Positions 8,908-16,893 of a stretch of 64,000 nt of DNA are shown here, piece after piece; the first letter of the stretch is position 1; each line of letters begins with the position of its first letter. The stretch spans positions 124,001 to 188,000 of the forward strand of contig JAGOBH010000004.1 of assembly GCA_017983495.1 (NCBI GenBank). The letters are read 5' to 3'. A program made the translations under genes and the position numbers. The notes beneath the pieces were generated by a model. It ran no database searches, was not told the origin of the DNA, and saw only the letters and a list, made by a program, of their open reading frames with translations. Origin of the DNA: Pyrinomonadaceae bacterium. Lineage in GTDB: Bacteria > Acidobacteriota > Blastocatellia > Pyrinomonadales > Pyrinomonadaceae.

Positions 8908-10800
8908 ATGAAAGTCAAATATTCGATCGTTCTTTTGTTGGTTTTTGGGATTATCAACACATATGCGCAGGAGCTTTACATGCCGCGAAATGTGAAGGCC
9001 GCTTACAAAGCGGGCCTACGTTCGATGGATGGAAAGCCAACGGCTAAGTACTTTCAGAACAAGTCGACGCACAACATCAAGATCTCTGTCGCCCCGCCTA
9101 GCCGAAGGGTGACGGGCACTCAGCAGATCGTCTATAAAAACAATACTCCATTTCCGCTTGACCGGCTGATCTTGAGACTCGAGATGAACGCCCATGCCCC
9201 GGAGGCTACGAGGGAAAAGCAGGTTGAGACCGAGCAGCTCACCGCCGATGTCGTGATCGACGAATACTCTGAGAACGGCAAGGTCCGGCAGTACGATCCG
9301 CTCATTAAATTCAAGGGAATGACGATCAATGCTCAGAACCTCGAAAAACCACTTGCTCCCGGTGAATCAATCACCCTTGGCTTCAAGTGGCATTACGACC
9401 TTGCAGCCAAACCGGACCGTGACGGAGCGATCGACGCGACATCATTTTATATAGCGTACTTTTACCCGCGCATTGCGGTCATTGACAACGTGAATACTTG
9501 GGATACCGATGCCCACTTGCTCGGCGGCCACGAGTTTTACGGCGATTTCAACGACTACAACGTGGAGGTCACGGTGCCTAGGAATTTCATCGTATGGGGA
9601 ACCGGAAACCTCACTAACATCGACGAGGTGCTGCAGCCAAAGCACGCAGAACGCCTAAAGCGTTCGTTTACCAGCGACGAAGTGATCAATGTCGCGTCGC
9701 TTGCCGAGGTAAAGTCCGGAACGGTGACCGCTCAAACGCCGACTGTCACCTGGAAATGGAGATCTGAGAATGTATCGGACGTTGTTTACGGACTTAGCGA
9801 CCATTACATCTGGGACGCGGGCAGCATAGTGGTCGATAAAAAGACTGGCCGGCGAGCCAGCACTCAGGCCGCATATGACGAGCCGTCAAAGAATTTCGCC
9901 AACATGGTGACGTACATCAAGTCAGCTCTGGACTATGCGTCAAACGATTGGCCGGGCATTCCTTATCCGTATCCGAAGATGACCATCTTCCGCGGCACAG
10001 CCGACATGGAAGCGCCGATGATGGCCAACGACAGCTCGCAGGCCGATCCAAAGATGCAGCATTTTATCGCCGCCCACGAGATCCTGCATACTTATTTCCC
10101 ATTCTATATGGGCATAAACGAGCGCAAGTACTCGTTTATGGAAGAAGGCTGGACGACGGCGTTCGAGTACGGCTTCAACTTGAAACGGTTTGGCAAGGAA
10201 TTCACGGACCCGTTATTCATCAAATACCGCGTAAACGGTTGGATCAACGGCACGGATACGGCAACCGATCTGCCGATCATGACACCCGAGCACGTCATTT
10301 CAGGGCTCTATTCGGTGTACGGCGATAACAAATACGGTAAAGCCGCACTAGGTTACCTTGCACTCAAGGACTTGCTCGGTGATGCCGATTTCCGAAAAGG
10401 CCTGCATGGTTTTATGAACGATTGGAACGGAAAGCACCCGATACCGTGGGACATGTTCTATTCATTCAATACTCATACAGGTAAAGACCTTAACTGGTTC
10501 TGGAATGCGTGGTTCTTTAGCCATGGCTACATAGACCTTGCCGTCGGCGGTGTGACGCGTCGAGGTTCCGAGGCCGACGTGACGATCAACAACATCGGCG
10601 GCTATCCTGCTCCGGTGGACATGATCGTTAAGTATGAGGATGGCTCGCTTCAGACAATTCACCAATCACCGGCGATCTGGCAGTCAAACATTAAGCAAGC
10701 CAAAGTTACCTTTGCTCCGAAGATGAGCATTGAATCCGTCGTTCTCGACGGTGGCATCTTTATGGATGCAAATACTAAGGACAATAAATGGGGAGAGTAA
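8908..10800 (+). CDS. M1-family zinc metallopeptidase (gluzincin), secreted
   Basis: Start chosen at 8908 because GGAG sits 4-5 bases upstream and the protein then opens with a clean signal peptide (MKVKYSIVLLLVFGIINTYA-Q). Starts at 8845 or 8881 would bury it. About 630 residues. The zinc site is HEILH with a second Glu 19 residues later in FMEEGW, the HEXXH-18-E pattern of M1 aminopeptidases. The usual M1 exopeptidase GAMEN motif appears as the variant ADMEAPMM upstream of the zinc site. The N-terminal beta-saddle (about 30-250) is recognisable and the C-terminal helical domain is short. It probably works in the periplasm on peptides. It is followed after 20 bp by the DUF3011 gene. Confidence 0.88.
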   Translation: MKVKYSIVLLLVFGIINTYAQELYMPRNVKAAYKAGLRSMDGKPTAKYFQNKSTHNIKISVAPPSRRVTGTQQIVYKNNTPFPLDRLILRLEMNAHAPEATREKQVETEQLTADVVIDEYSENGKVRQYDPLIKFKGMTINAQNLEKPLAPGESITLGFKWHYDLAAKPDRDGAIDATSFYIAYFYPRIAVIDNVNTWDTDAHLLGGHEFYGDFNDYNVEVTVPRNFIVWGTGNLTNIDEVLQPKHAERLKRSFTSDEVINVASLAEVKSGTVTAQTPTVTWKWRSENVSDVVYGLSDHYIWDAGSIVVDKKTGRRASTQAAYDEPSKNFANMVTYIKSALDYASNDWPGIPYPYPKMTIFRGTADMEAPMMANDSSQADPKMQHFIAAHEILHTYFPFYMGINERKYSFMEEGWTTAFEYGFNLKRFGKEFTDPLFIKYRVNGWINGTDTATDLPIMTPEHVISGLYSVYGDNKYGKAALGYLALKDLLGDADFRKGLHGFMNDWNGKHPIPWDMFYSFNTHTGKDLNWFWNAWFFSHGYIDLAVGGVTRRGSEADVTINNIGGYPAPVDMIVKYEDGSLQTIHQSPAIWQSNIKQAKVTFAPKMSIESVVLDGGIFMDANTKDNKWGE

Positions 10801-10820
10801 ATGACTACTCAGGAGAAATT

Positions 10821-11816
10821 ATGAAACAAATACACACGATATTCATTATGGCCGTGCTTGTTTTGACGGTCATTGGCCCGGCCGGCGTCCAGCACGTCGC
10901 CGCTCAAAACAAGATGCTTACCTGCGGGAGCACGGGCGGTAACTATAACTATTGCCGCGTTGATACGGACAATCGGGTTCGCTTGGAGCGAAAGCTCTCT
11001 ATCTCGGATTGTGTATATGGTTCGAGTTGGGGTTATGACAAACGGGGGATCTGGGTTGACCGCGGATGCCGTGCAGAGTTCGCCTACGGAGGTTCGTCCT
11101 CAACTGGAGCGATAACTGCGGGTGCGATCATCGGCGGACTTGTACTTGCTGGTGCACTTGCCAGCCGAAATAAGGATAGCTCTTCGACACACTATTCGAA
11201 TACCGAGGTCTACAACCTTGGCTTCAAAGATGGCCAGGCAGATTCGTGGGCAAATCGCATCAACAACCCTGATTCGCACCGCTACGAATACGATTCGAAA
11301 TACCGCACGGATTTCCGCAATGGATACAATGCCGGCTATACCGCCGCGAATAACGCCAAAGGCGGAAGTTCGAATAGCGGCAACGCATATAGCAACGGCT
11401 TTTCCCGCGGTTCGCAAGATGCTCGATCCAATCTATTTAGCGACTATCGCAGATATCGCAATCAATACAATTGGAACAACGAGAACGACTTCCAGCGTGG
11501 ATATGATGCCGGCTATCGCGACAATCAAAATAGCTGGGGTTATTCGGGCGGCGGTTACAGTTCGGTTCCGAATTATTTCATCGGCACGTTTCGCGGATAC
11601 ACGCCTGCGAACCAGACCTGGACCGATATCACCATCTACTCGGACGGCAGCATTCGTATCCAGGGACAAAATGGCGACAAGAGTAACGGATACTATCGCG
11701 ATGGTGCAGCGACATTTGGTTGGGGAACATTTCGCCTGAAGCGTGAAGGCAATGGCTTTACAGCCGTCGACCCAAACAACCGTGCAGCTTCGGTTTTTTA
11801 CTCGCGGATACGGTAG
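10821..11816 (+). CDS. Secreted DUF3011 protein with tyrosine/glycine repeats and a C-terminal beta domain
   Basis: Start placed at 10821 (AGGAGA seven bases upstream, then a good signal peptide ending ...HVAAQ). An in-frame ATG at 10788 lacks this context. 331 residues. Residues about 30-85 match the DUF3011 pattern: paired cysteines, LERKLSISDC and WVDRGCRAEF. A hydrophobic Gly/Ala stretch (about 90-115) follows, then four Y/F-x-x-G-x-x-x-G repeats such as YNLGFKDGQ, FRNGYNAGY, YSNGFSRG and FQRGYDAGY. The C-terminal 80 residues (GTFRG ... ITIYSDGSI) resemble the B repeats of the protein at 14874-16001. No enzymatic function is evident. A surface or periplasmic structural role is a guess. 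Confidence 0.75.
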   Translation: MKQIHTIFIMAVLVLTVIGPAGVQHVAAQNKMLTCGSTGGNYNYCRVDTDNRVRLERKLSISDCVYGSSWGYDKRGIWVDRGCRAEFAYGGSSSTGAITAGAIIGGLVLAGALASRNKDSSSTHYSNTEVYNLGFKDGQADSWANRINNPDSHRYEYDSKYRTDFRNGYNAGYTAANNAKGGSSNSGNAYSNGFSRGSQDARSNLFSDYRRYRNQYNWNNENDFQRGYDAGYRDNQNSWGYSGGGYSSVPNYFIGTFRGYTPANQTWTDITIYSDGSIRIQGQNGDKSNGYYRDGAATFGWGTFRLKREGNGFTAVDPNNRAASVFYSRIR

Positions 11817-11841
11817 GCTGCCGCAGGAAAAGGAGGAACTA

Positions 11842-12723
11842 ATGAACAAGAATCTATTAATCAAGTACACCGCACTTTCAGTGCTGGCAGTTGGAACAAT
11901 ATTGATCGGCCTTGCCGTCCCGGCCGATGCTCAACGCAAAACACCGGCCCGGCCGGCCCAGAAGCCGGCAGTTATGCCATCGGCCATTCTTAATAACGAG
12001 GATACGCTGACGATGATCCGCCGCAAGGGCCGTCTGGATGTTGGCGTGTCGTTATTCCTGCCATGGACGATGAACGACAAAGACGGCAATCTTATGGGCT
12101 TCGAAGTTGAAGTCGCCAAGAAGCTTGCTGAAGATATCGGCGTCGATCTAAAGCTTCATCCGGTTGGTTTTGTCGAATCGCTAGCCGATCTGACAACCAA
12201 ACGATTCGACATTGTCGCCACAGGGCTTTACGCGACTCCGGGCCGTGCCCTTACGGTTAATTTCTCTGAACCCTATTCGGAATCCAGGATCGAGGTTATT
12301 GCCAGCCGCGACGTGATGAAGGGTGAGGATGATATGGAGGACTTTAACAAAGCCGAAGTTACCTTTGGCGTAGTTAAGGGTACTGCGTACGCCGGATTTC
12401 ACGACATTCATTTTTCGAAGTCAAAGTTACAGTTGTTCGATGACGAACCCGCTCTTCTGTCGGCACTGACCGAAGGCAAGATATCTGCAGCGATCGTTTC
12501 GTCGCCAACTTCGGAATTCATGGCAAAGCACTCGGACAAAAAGGTTTATCGTCCGTTTGGCAATCCACTTGGACGACTTGGCGAATCATTTGCGATTCGC
12601 AAGGGAGACGTCGATTTCCTTAATTTTTTGAATACGTGGATCCGATATTATGAACAAACCGGCTGGCTCAAAAAAGAACGAAGTTACTGGTTTGATGACA
12701 CGGAATGGAAGGACAAACTCTAA
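11842..12723 (+). CDS. Periplasmic substrate-binding protein, amino-acid (SBP_bac_3) type
   Basis: Start chosen at 11842 because AGGAGGA lies just upstream and a signal peptide (ending VPADAQ) follows; an upstream ATG at 11743 lies inside the previous gene. 293 residues. The mature part shows the SBP_bac_3 layout: RRKGRLDVGVSL near the start, GFEVEVAKKLAEDIGVDLK, DIVATGLYATPGRA, FSEPY, VVKGTAYAGF and a C-terminal LNTWIRYYEQTGWLKK. Such proteins deliver polar amino acids to ABC importers or to sensor kinases. No permease or ATPase gene is adjacent, so this is an orphan. A perfect terminator follows. Confidence 0.85.
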   Translation: MNKNLLIKYTALSVLAVGTILIGLAVPADAQRKTPARPAQKPAVMPSAILNNEDTLTMIRRKGRLDVGVSLFLPWTMNDKDGNLMGFEVEVAKKLAEDIGVDLKLHPVGFVESLADLTTKRFDIVATGLYATPGRALTVNFSEPYSESRIEVIASRDVMKGEDDMEDFNKAEVTFGVVKGTAYAGFHDIHFSKSKLQLFDDEPALLSALTEGKISAAIVSSPTSEFMAKHSDKKVYRPFGNPLGRLGESFAIRKGDVDFLNFLNTWIRYYEQTGWLKKERSYWFDDTEWKDKL

Positions 12724-12731
12724 TTGGCCGT

Positions 12732-12767
12732 GAGGCAGTTCCCTCAGGCGGGAACTGCCTCTCTTTT
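12732..12767 (+). terminator. Strong rho-independent terminator
   Basis: A perfect 12-bp stem, GAGGCAGTTCCC (12732-12743) with GGGAACTGCCTC (12750-12761), six-base loop, then TCTTTT. It lies nine bases after the binding-protein stop. Confidence 0.92.
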
Positions 12768-12782
12768 GTCGTGAGTATCATT

Positions 12783-13358
12783 ATGACTCGTAAAACTAAC
12801 ATCATTATTTTAGCTGTCGCCATCGTATTTGGCACCGTGTTGTCGGCAAATGCTCAGACAAAAGCATTCGCGAAAACGCTGAAGCTTCGCGGTGTGACAT
12901 TCATCGTCAAATCACCAAATAAGAGCACTGACAACAAAGTTACGATCACAACCCGCGGCCTTACACGAAACGCGACTCTCGTTCGTGAGGTTGACGGCCG
13001 CATAACCGGAGCCGAGGTGGCCGACCTAAACGTCGATGGCTTTCCGGAACTTTACATTTATGCCACAAGTGCTGGCAGCGGAAGCTACGGCAGCCTCGTC
13101 GCTTTTGGTTCGAACAAGAACAAAAGTCTAAGCGATATATTTCTGCCGGAGATCGCCGCAGGCTCAAAGGAGTCAATTGGTTTTATGGGTCACGACGAGT
13201 TTGCTGTCGTCGAAGGAACATTGGTCCGCCGCTTTCCGGTCTATAAACCGGGAGACAGCAATGCAAAGCCAACCGGCGGAATGCGGCAGATACAGTACAA
13301 ACTGAAGGCCGGTGAAGCCGGTTGGGTCCTTTATGCCGACAAAGTCGTTAATTTCTAG
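12783..13358 (+). CDS. Probable PliI-family inhibitor of I-type lysozyme
   Basis: Start at 12783, where a signal peptide begins (ends SANAQ); the longer frame from 12705 runs through the terminator and is not credible. 191 residues. The mature domain contains EVADLNVDGFPELYIY, then SAGSGSYGSLVAFGSN, FMGHDEFAVVE and VRRFPVYKPGDSNAKPTGG. From memory, the SGSYGS loop and these surrounding segments match the PliI family of periplasmic lysozyme inhibitors, in which such a loop plugs the lysozyme active site. The family call is from recollection of conserved motifs, not from a search. If right, it protects the periplasm against invertebrate-type lysozymes from predators or hosts. Confidence 0.55.
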   Translation: MTRKTNIIILAVAIVFGTVLSANAQTKAFAKTLKLRGVTFIVKSPNKSTDNKVTITTRGLTRNATLVREVDGRITGAEVADLNVDGFPELYIYATSAGSGSYGSLVAFGSNKNKSLSDIFLPEIAAGSKESIGFMGHDEFAVVEGTLVRRFPVYKPGDSNAKPTGGMRQIQYKLKAGEAGWVLYADKVVNF

Positions 13359-13393
13359 GCGGCATTAATTTCAAAGGTAAAGGAGAAGAATTT

Positions 13394-13807
13394 ATGAGGT
13401 CAGTTACTGGAAAATTACTTTTAAGCTTTGTGGTCATTGTTCTAGTTGGCGTCTCGGCCACGTTTGCCCAAACGAAGCGGATCAACGTCAAATTTCGCAA
13501 AGGGACGACCAGCGGAACTTTCTCAAATACTGTTTCTGGCTATGGTAGTGCGGATTTTTACGTTACTGCAAAAGGTGGGCAGGAAATGTCGGCAAAACTC
13601 ACGTCAGCGAACAAGTTCCTCTATTTTTTGATCATTCGGGATCCGGCAAATCCGGAAGCTATCGCCGATGACGCTCGCGATGCAGTTAACTGGTCGGGCG
13701 AACTGCCGGAAGACGGCACGTATATCGTCAGAGTATTTTTGGTGCGGGCAGAAGCGAGAAGGAATAAGACACCGGTAAAGTTCAATCTGCGGATCGGAGT
13801 CCGTTGA
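13394..13807 (+). CDS. Small secreted protein, PPC-like beta domain
   Basis: 137 residues, start supported by AAAGGAGAAG upstream. A signal peptide ends at ATFA-Q. The mature domain alternates short beta strands and contains GSADFYVTAKGGQEMSAKL and GELPEDGTYIVRVFLVRAEA, the layout of bacterial pre-peptidase C-terminal (PPC) beta-sandwiches found in secreted proteins. It is a stand-alone domain with no catalytic partner in the same chain. The function is unknown. The stop codon lies inside a perfect 12-bp hairpin. Confidence 0.65.
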   Translation: MRSVTGKLLLSFVVIVLVGVSATFAQTKRINVKFRKGTTSGTFSNTVSGYGSADFYVTAKGGQEMSAKLTSANKFLYFLIIRDPANPEAIADDARDAVNWSGELPEDGTYIVRVFLVRAEARRNKTPVKFNLRIGVR

Positions 13808-13818
13808 CTCCGATCCGC
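13789..13818 (+). terminator. Perfect hairpin overlapping a stop codon (terminator-like, no T-tract)
   Basis: GCGGATCGGAGT (13789-13800) pairs perfectly with ACTCCGATCCGC (13807-13818), with a six-base loop containing most of the TGA stop codon. No T-run follows, so it may be an RNA 3'-end stabiliser or processing structure instead of an intrinsic terminator. Confidence 0.5.
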
Positions 13819-13870
13819 CAGTGTGCAATTCGGAGAAACAAGAGCGAATATTCGACCTCGTTGAGTCTAC

Positions 13871-13910
13871 AGAAAGCATGGTACAGCGGTTGAACCGACT
13901 GTAGCTTTCT
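13871..13910 (+). other. Long bulged hairpin in intergenic DNA
   Basis: AGAAAGC (13871-13877), a four-base bulge, TACAG and CGGTT pair with AACCG, CTGTA and GCTTTCT (to 13910), with a one-base bulge on the right. About 17 bp of stem in total. It may be a terminator or an RNA element. It lies 40 bp upstream of the first CPBP protease gene. Confidence 0.4.
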
Positions 13911-13949
13911 CATGACTTATACGATGTAAGGTTTGTGAATAGGACATAA

Positions 13950-14729
13950 ATGCAAAATAGATTCGTAATATCAATATTGGTCTGGCTCGTTTATATAGTC
14001 ATTGTCATGATCGGGCCCAAGCTTCAGTTCGGAAATGATCCGATGAGCTTGTCCGAACTCACAAGCCGACAATTTGTTGTATCGCTGGCTGTGGCGATGT
14101 TTTTTCTATTCGCAGCAGTAGTTCACTTCCGTTGGGGTTTAAGTGTCGGGCTCAAGAAACTTAAATCAACTCGAAGCTTGATCATTCTATGGCCGCCTGC
14201 CCTGTTCATCATTGGCTTTTTTGCTCTGGGAGCGATCAAGGGATTTCCTCCGTTAACCGCGATCCTGTTTGTTGGCATCAACACGTTGATGGTCGGAATA
14301 GGTGAGGAGCTGGGTTTTCGCGGCGTTTTGTTTAGCGGAGCACTTTCAAAATTCAGCGTGCTCGGAGCGATCGTCTTTACAACCGTCGTGTTTGGCTCGG
14401 TTCACGCACTTAATGGCTTTCTGACTGGCGATTTCCTTGGTTCTTCGGTTCAGGCAGTTGCCGCCGGAATGTCCGGGTTGTGGTTCATTGCGATCTTGAT
14501 CCGCACCGGTTCGATCATTCCGGGAATGATCGTTCATTTTTTATGGGATTACGGAATTTTCCTGATGACCGCGTCGGCAGATGCTGTCGGCGAAGTAGGA
14601 GCATCCGCTGAACCGGGAGTGGTCTTTAAGATCGTCGGACCGCTGCTTTTTGTCACTCCGCTCTTTATCTATGGTGTGTGGCTCCTGCGCGGCGTCAGCA
14701 AAACAGATAAAGAGGACCTTCTTTATTAA
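13950..14729 (+). CDS. CPBP-family intramembrane metalloprotease (first copy)
   Basis: A 259-residue polytopic membrane protein with about seven or eight hydrophobic helices. The CPBP/Abi signature is complete: GEELGFRGVLF (EExxxR) near residue 117, VFGSVHALNG (second-motif His) near 150, and VHFLWD (third-motif His) near 195. These residues form the active site in the Rce1/CPBP family. Bacterial members act in bacteriocin self-immunity or membrane-protein processing; the substrate here is unknown. The gene at 16118-16882 is a clear paralogue with the same motif order and C-terminal YGVWLLRGV/YAIWLLRGV ending, so the pair arose by duplication around the repeat-protein gene between them. Confidence 0.88.
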   Translation: MQNRFVISILVWLVYIVIVMIGPKLQFGNDPMSLSELTSRQFVVSLAVAMFFLFAAVVHFRWGLSVGLKKLKSTRSLIILWPPALFIIGFFALGAIKGFPPLTAILFVGINTLMVGIGEELGFRGVLFSGALSKFSVLGAIVFTTVVFGSVHALNGFLTGDFLGSSVQAVAAGMSGLWFIAILIRTGSIIPGMIVHFLWDYGIFLMTASADAVGEVGASAEPGVVFKIVGPLLFVTPLFIYGVWLLRGVSKTDKEDLLY

Positions 14730-14873
14730 TCCGGGAACACGGTGCCGGTTGACCCAGTGTCATAAACCACCTTGACGTGGAGCACAAAAACTTCGCAAAC
14801 CAGAATTTAAGATCGGCAAGCGATAAGGGCTGTCGACTCGATCTGGATCAATTGAAAATTGGAGAAATAAATT

Positions 14874-16001
14874 ATGAAGAAACTACTTATCGCATGTGCC
14901 GTCACCTTTGTGATGTCGTTTGCAGCAATAGCACAGAACACTCCTGCGGATGTGTCCGATCTCGTTGGGATCAAAGCATCGAGCGGTGAATCTGAACTGC
15001 GTAGCCGAGGTTATCGGTTTGTCAAAACTGAAAAGGGCGGAGACAGTTCTTACTCAAACTGGTGGAGATCAAACACCAAAACTTGCATCTCGGTGAGGAC
15101 GTTCAATGGCCGCTACGACACGATTGTTTCGGTCGTCTCGGCTGACTGTAACCAATATTCCGGCGGCAACAACGGTGGAAACTGGGGTGGTAACAACGGT
15201 GACCAGGTAAGCCCACCGAGCTGGGCACGCGGCACGTTTTACGGAACTGGCCCGGGTGGCGAGCAGATCACGCTGACGATCAACAATAACGGAAGCGTGA
15301 CCGCCAGCGTCAATGGCAGCATGAGCTATGGCTCCTTTGCTCGTGGAAACTATCTTAACCTCGGCGGTGCTACATCGTCTGTTACACGCAACGGCAGCGG
15401 CATCACTACTACCCGCACGGATAATGGCGAACGTATCAGCTATTCCAAGAACAGCTGGAACAACGGAAACAATGGCGGCAACTGGAACAACGGCAATAAC
15501 AGCGGCGGACAGATCTCACCTCCCAGCTGGGCCCGCGGTACGTTTTACGGAACCGGCCCGGGCGGCGAACAGATAACGCTGACGATCAGCAACAACGGCA
15601 GCGTGACCGCCAGCGTCAACGGCAGCCCAAGCTATGGTTCATTCACCCGCGGAAATTACCTCAATCTCGGCGGTGCTACGTCTTCAGTCACCCGGAACGG
15701 AAGTGGGATCACCACGACGAGGACTGACAACGGAGAACGTATCAGCTATTCAAAAAATAGCTGGGGCAGCGGAAATAACGGTGGTGGATATGTAAATGTT
15801 AACGACCTGATCGGCACCAGAGCCTCATCTGGCGAATCAGAACTCCAGAATCGTGGCTTCCGAAACACCCGTGGATATAAGAGCTCAGGCAACAGCTACA
15901 CCATCTGGTGGAATGGCAATGTGAGTCAGTGCATTCGAGTAACGACCCGCGACGGCCGGTACTCGGATATCATTTCCACTAACGACTACAGCTGCCGATA
16001 A
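14874..16001 (+). CDS. Secreted repeat protein with A-B-B-A domain order
   Basis: 375 residues with a signal peptide (ends SFAAIA-Q) and GGAG nine bases upstream of the ATG. Domain A (about 25-90) contains DLVGIKASSGESELRSRGY and recurs at the C-terminus (about 305-375) as DLIGTRASSGESELQNRGF, each ending in a D(Y)xC-type segment. Between them, domain B occurs twice (about 113-195 and 215-297), each opening SPPSWARGTFYGTGPGG and closing with SYSKNSW. Asn/Gly-rich linkers (NNGGNWGGNNG) join the units. B resembles the C-terminus of the DUF3011 protein at 10821-11816. No catalytic motif is visible. It could be a peptidoglycan- or surface-binding protein, but that is inference. Confidence 0.7.
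   Translation: MKKLLIACAVTFVMSFAAIAQNTPADVSDLVGIKASSGESELRSRGYRFVKTEKGGDSSYSNWWRSNTKTCISVRTFNGRYDTIVSVVSADCNQYSGGNNGGNWGGNNGDQVSPPSWARGTFYGTGPGGEQITLTINNNGSVTASVNGSMSYGSFARGNYLNLGGATSSVTRNGSGITTTRTDNGERISYSKNSWNNGNNGGNWNNGNNSGGQISPPSWARGTFYGTGPGGEQITLTISNNGSVTASVNGSPSYGSFTRGNYLNLGGATSSVTRNGSGITTTRTDNGERISYSKNSWGSGNNGGGYVNVNDLIGTRASSGESELQNRGFRNTRGYKSSGNSYTIWWNGNVSQCIRVTTRDGRYSDIISTNDYSCR
15210..15458 (+). repeat. B-domain coding repeat, copy 1
   Basis: A 249-bp unit with its partner exactly 306 bp downstream (15516-15764). Both encode the same 83-residue domain with only a few amino-acid changes, while third positions have drifted, so this is a fairly recent internal duplication under selection. 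Confidence 0.85.
15516..15764 (+). repeat. B-domain coding repeat, copy 2
   Basis: Second copy of the unit at 15210-15458, in the same frame and of the same length. Confidence 0.85.
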
Positions 16002-16015
16002 ATTGGCAGTTATTT

Positions 16016-16065
16016 GGGAGCACAATTAATTGAATACCAGCAATAATTGTGCTCCCAGAGTTTTT
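16016..16065 (+). terminator. Strong rho-independent terminator
   Basis: A perfect 13-bp stem, GGGAGCACAATTA (16016-16028) with TAATTGTGCTCCC (16044-16056), a 15-base loop, then AGAG and TTTTT. It follows the A-B-B-A protein gene by 14 bases. Confidence 0.88.
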
Positions 16066-16117
16066 ATAGAGCAGAAGCACCCGTTTCAAGCGGACCAAAT
16101 AATGGAGTCTCCGTAAC

Positions 16118-16882
16118 ATGAGCAAAAAATTGATAATTTCTTTGGCGGTTTGGGTCGTGTATATATTCATGATCCTATTCATGCCAAAGCTTTACGCTCC
16201 TCAAGTTCAGCAGTCGCAGTCGGATTTCGCCAGCTCGAGTATTTCGATCGCACACTACGCGGCAGTTGCATTTCTTCTTGCGTTCACGCTGTTGTCCGGG
16301 TGGCGACGCGAGTCTGGCCTTAAAATGCCGCGACCGGGAACAAATTGGCTCATCTTGTGGCTGCCGCTAACTCTTATCGTGCTGTTTTTCTCTCTTGGCT
16401 TGTTTCTGGGATTCAAGAGTGGGCCTGCGATGTTCTATGCGGCCATCAATACGATCGCAATCGGGATTGGCGAGGAACTCGCCTTTCGAGGTGTCCTTTT
16501 TACCGGGGCCCGTTCTCAGTTCAAAACCTGGGGAGCGATCGTATTCACCTGCTTCATCTTTGGAGCCATACACGTGCTCAACGGCATGGGCACCGGCGAT
16601 TTTGTTAAGTCGAGCGTGCAAGCGGTCTCGGCTATGCTATCCGGTTTCTTGTTTATTGCGATCTTGATCAGGACTGGCTCGCTTATTCCAGGAATGATCA
16701 TTCACTTTCTTTGGGATCTGAGCATCTTCGCCAGTTCGACCAAGAATGACTCAACTAGCAGCGATGAAAGTTCGAGTCTGGTGATGATCGTAATGCCGAT
16801 ACTTTTTGTTGTCCCAAATTTTTTGTATGCGATATGGCTTCTACGCGGTGTTGGGAAACTCGAGCCGGAAGAAGTTGTTTAA
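16118..16882 (+). CDS. CPBP-family intramembrane metalloprotease (second copy)
   Basis: 254 residues, polytopic, with the complete CPBP signature: GEELAFRGVLF, FGAIHVLNG and IHFLWD. It is a paralogue of 13950-14729 and aligns along the full length, including KSSVQAVSAMLSGF and RTGSLIPGMIIHF. It sits behind its own terminator-isolated leader and is followed after 11 bp by the M28 peptidase gene, with which it probably forms a two-gene operon. The substrate is unknown. The stretch before the last helix is rich in Ser/Asp, unlike the first copy. Confidence 0.87.
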   Translation: MSKKLIISLAVWVVYIFMILFMPKLYAPQVQQSQSDFASSSISIAHYAAVAFLLAFTLLSGWRRESGLKMPRPGTNWLILWLPLTLIVLFFSLGLFLGFKSGPAMFYAAINTIAIGIGEELAFRGVLFTGARSQFKTWGAIVFTCFIFGAIHVLNGMGTGDFVKSSVQAVSAMLSGFLFIAILIRTGSLIPGMIIHFLWDLSIFASSTKNDSTSSDESSSLVMIVMPILFVVPNFLYAIWLLRGVGKLEPEEVV

Positions 16883-16893
16883 TAGGAGAATTT

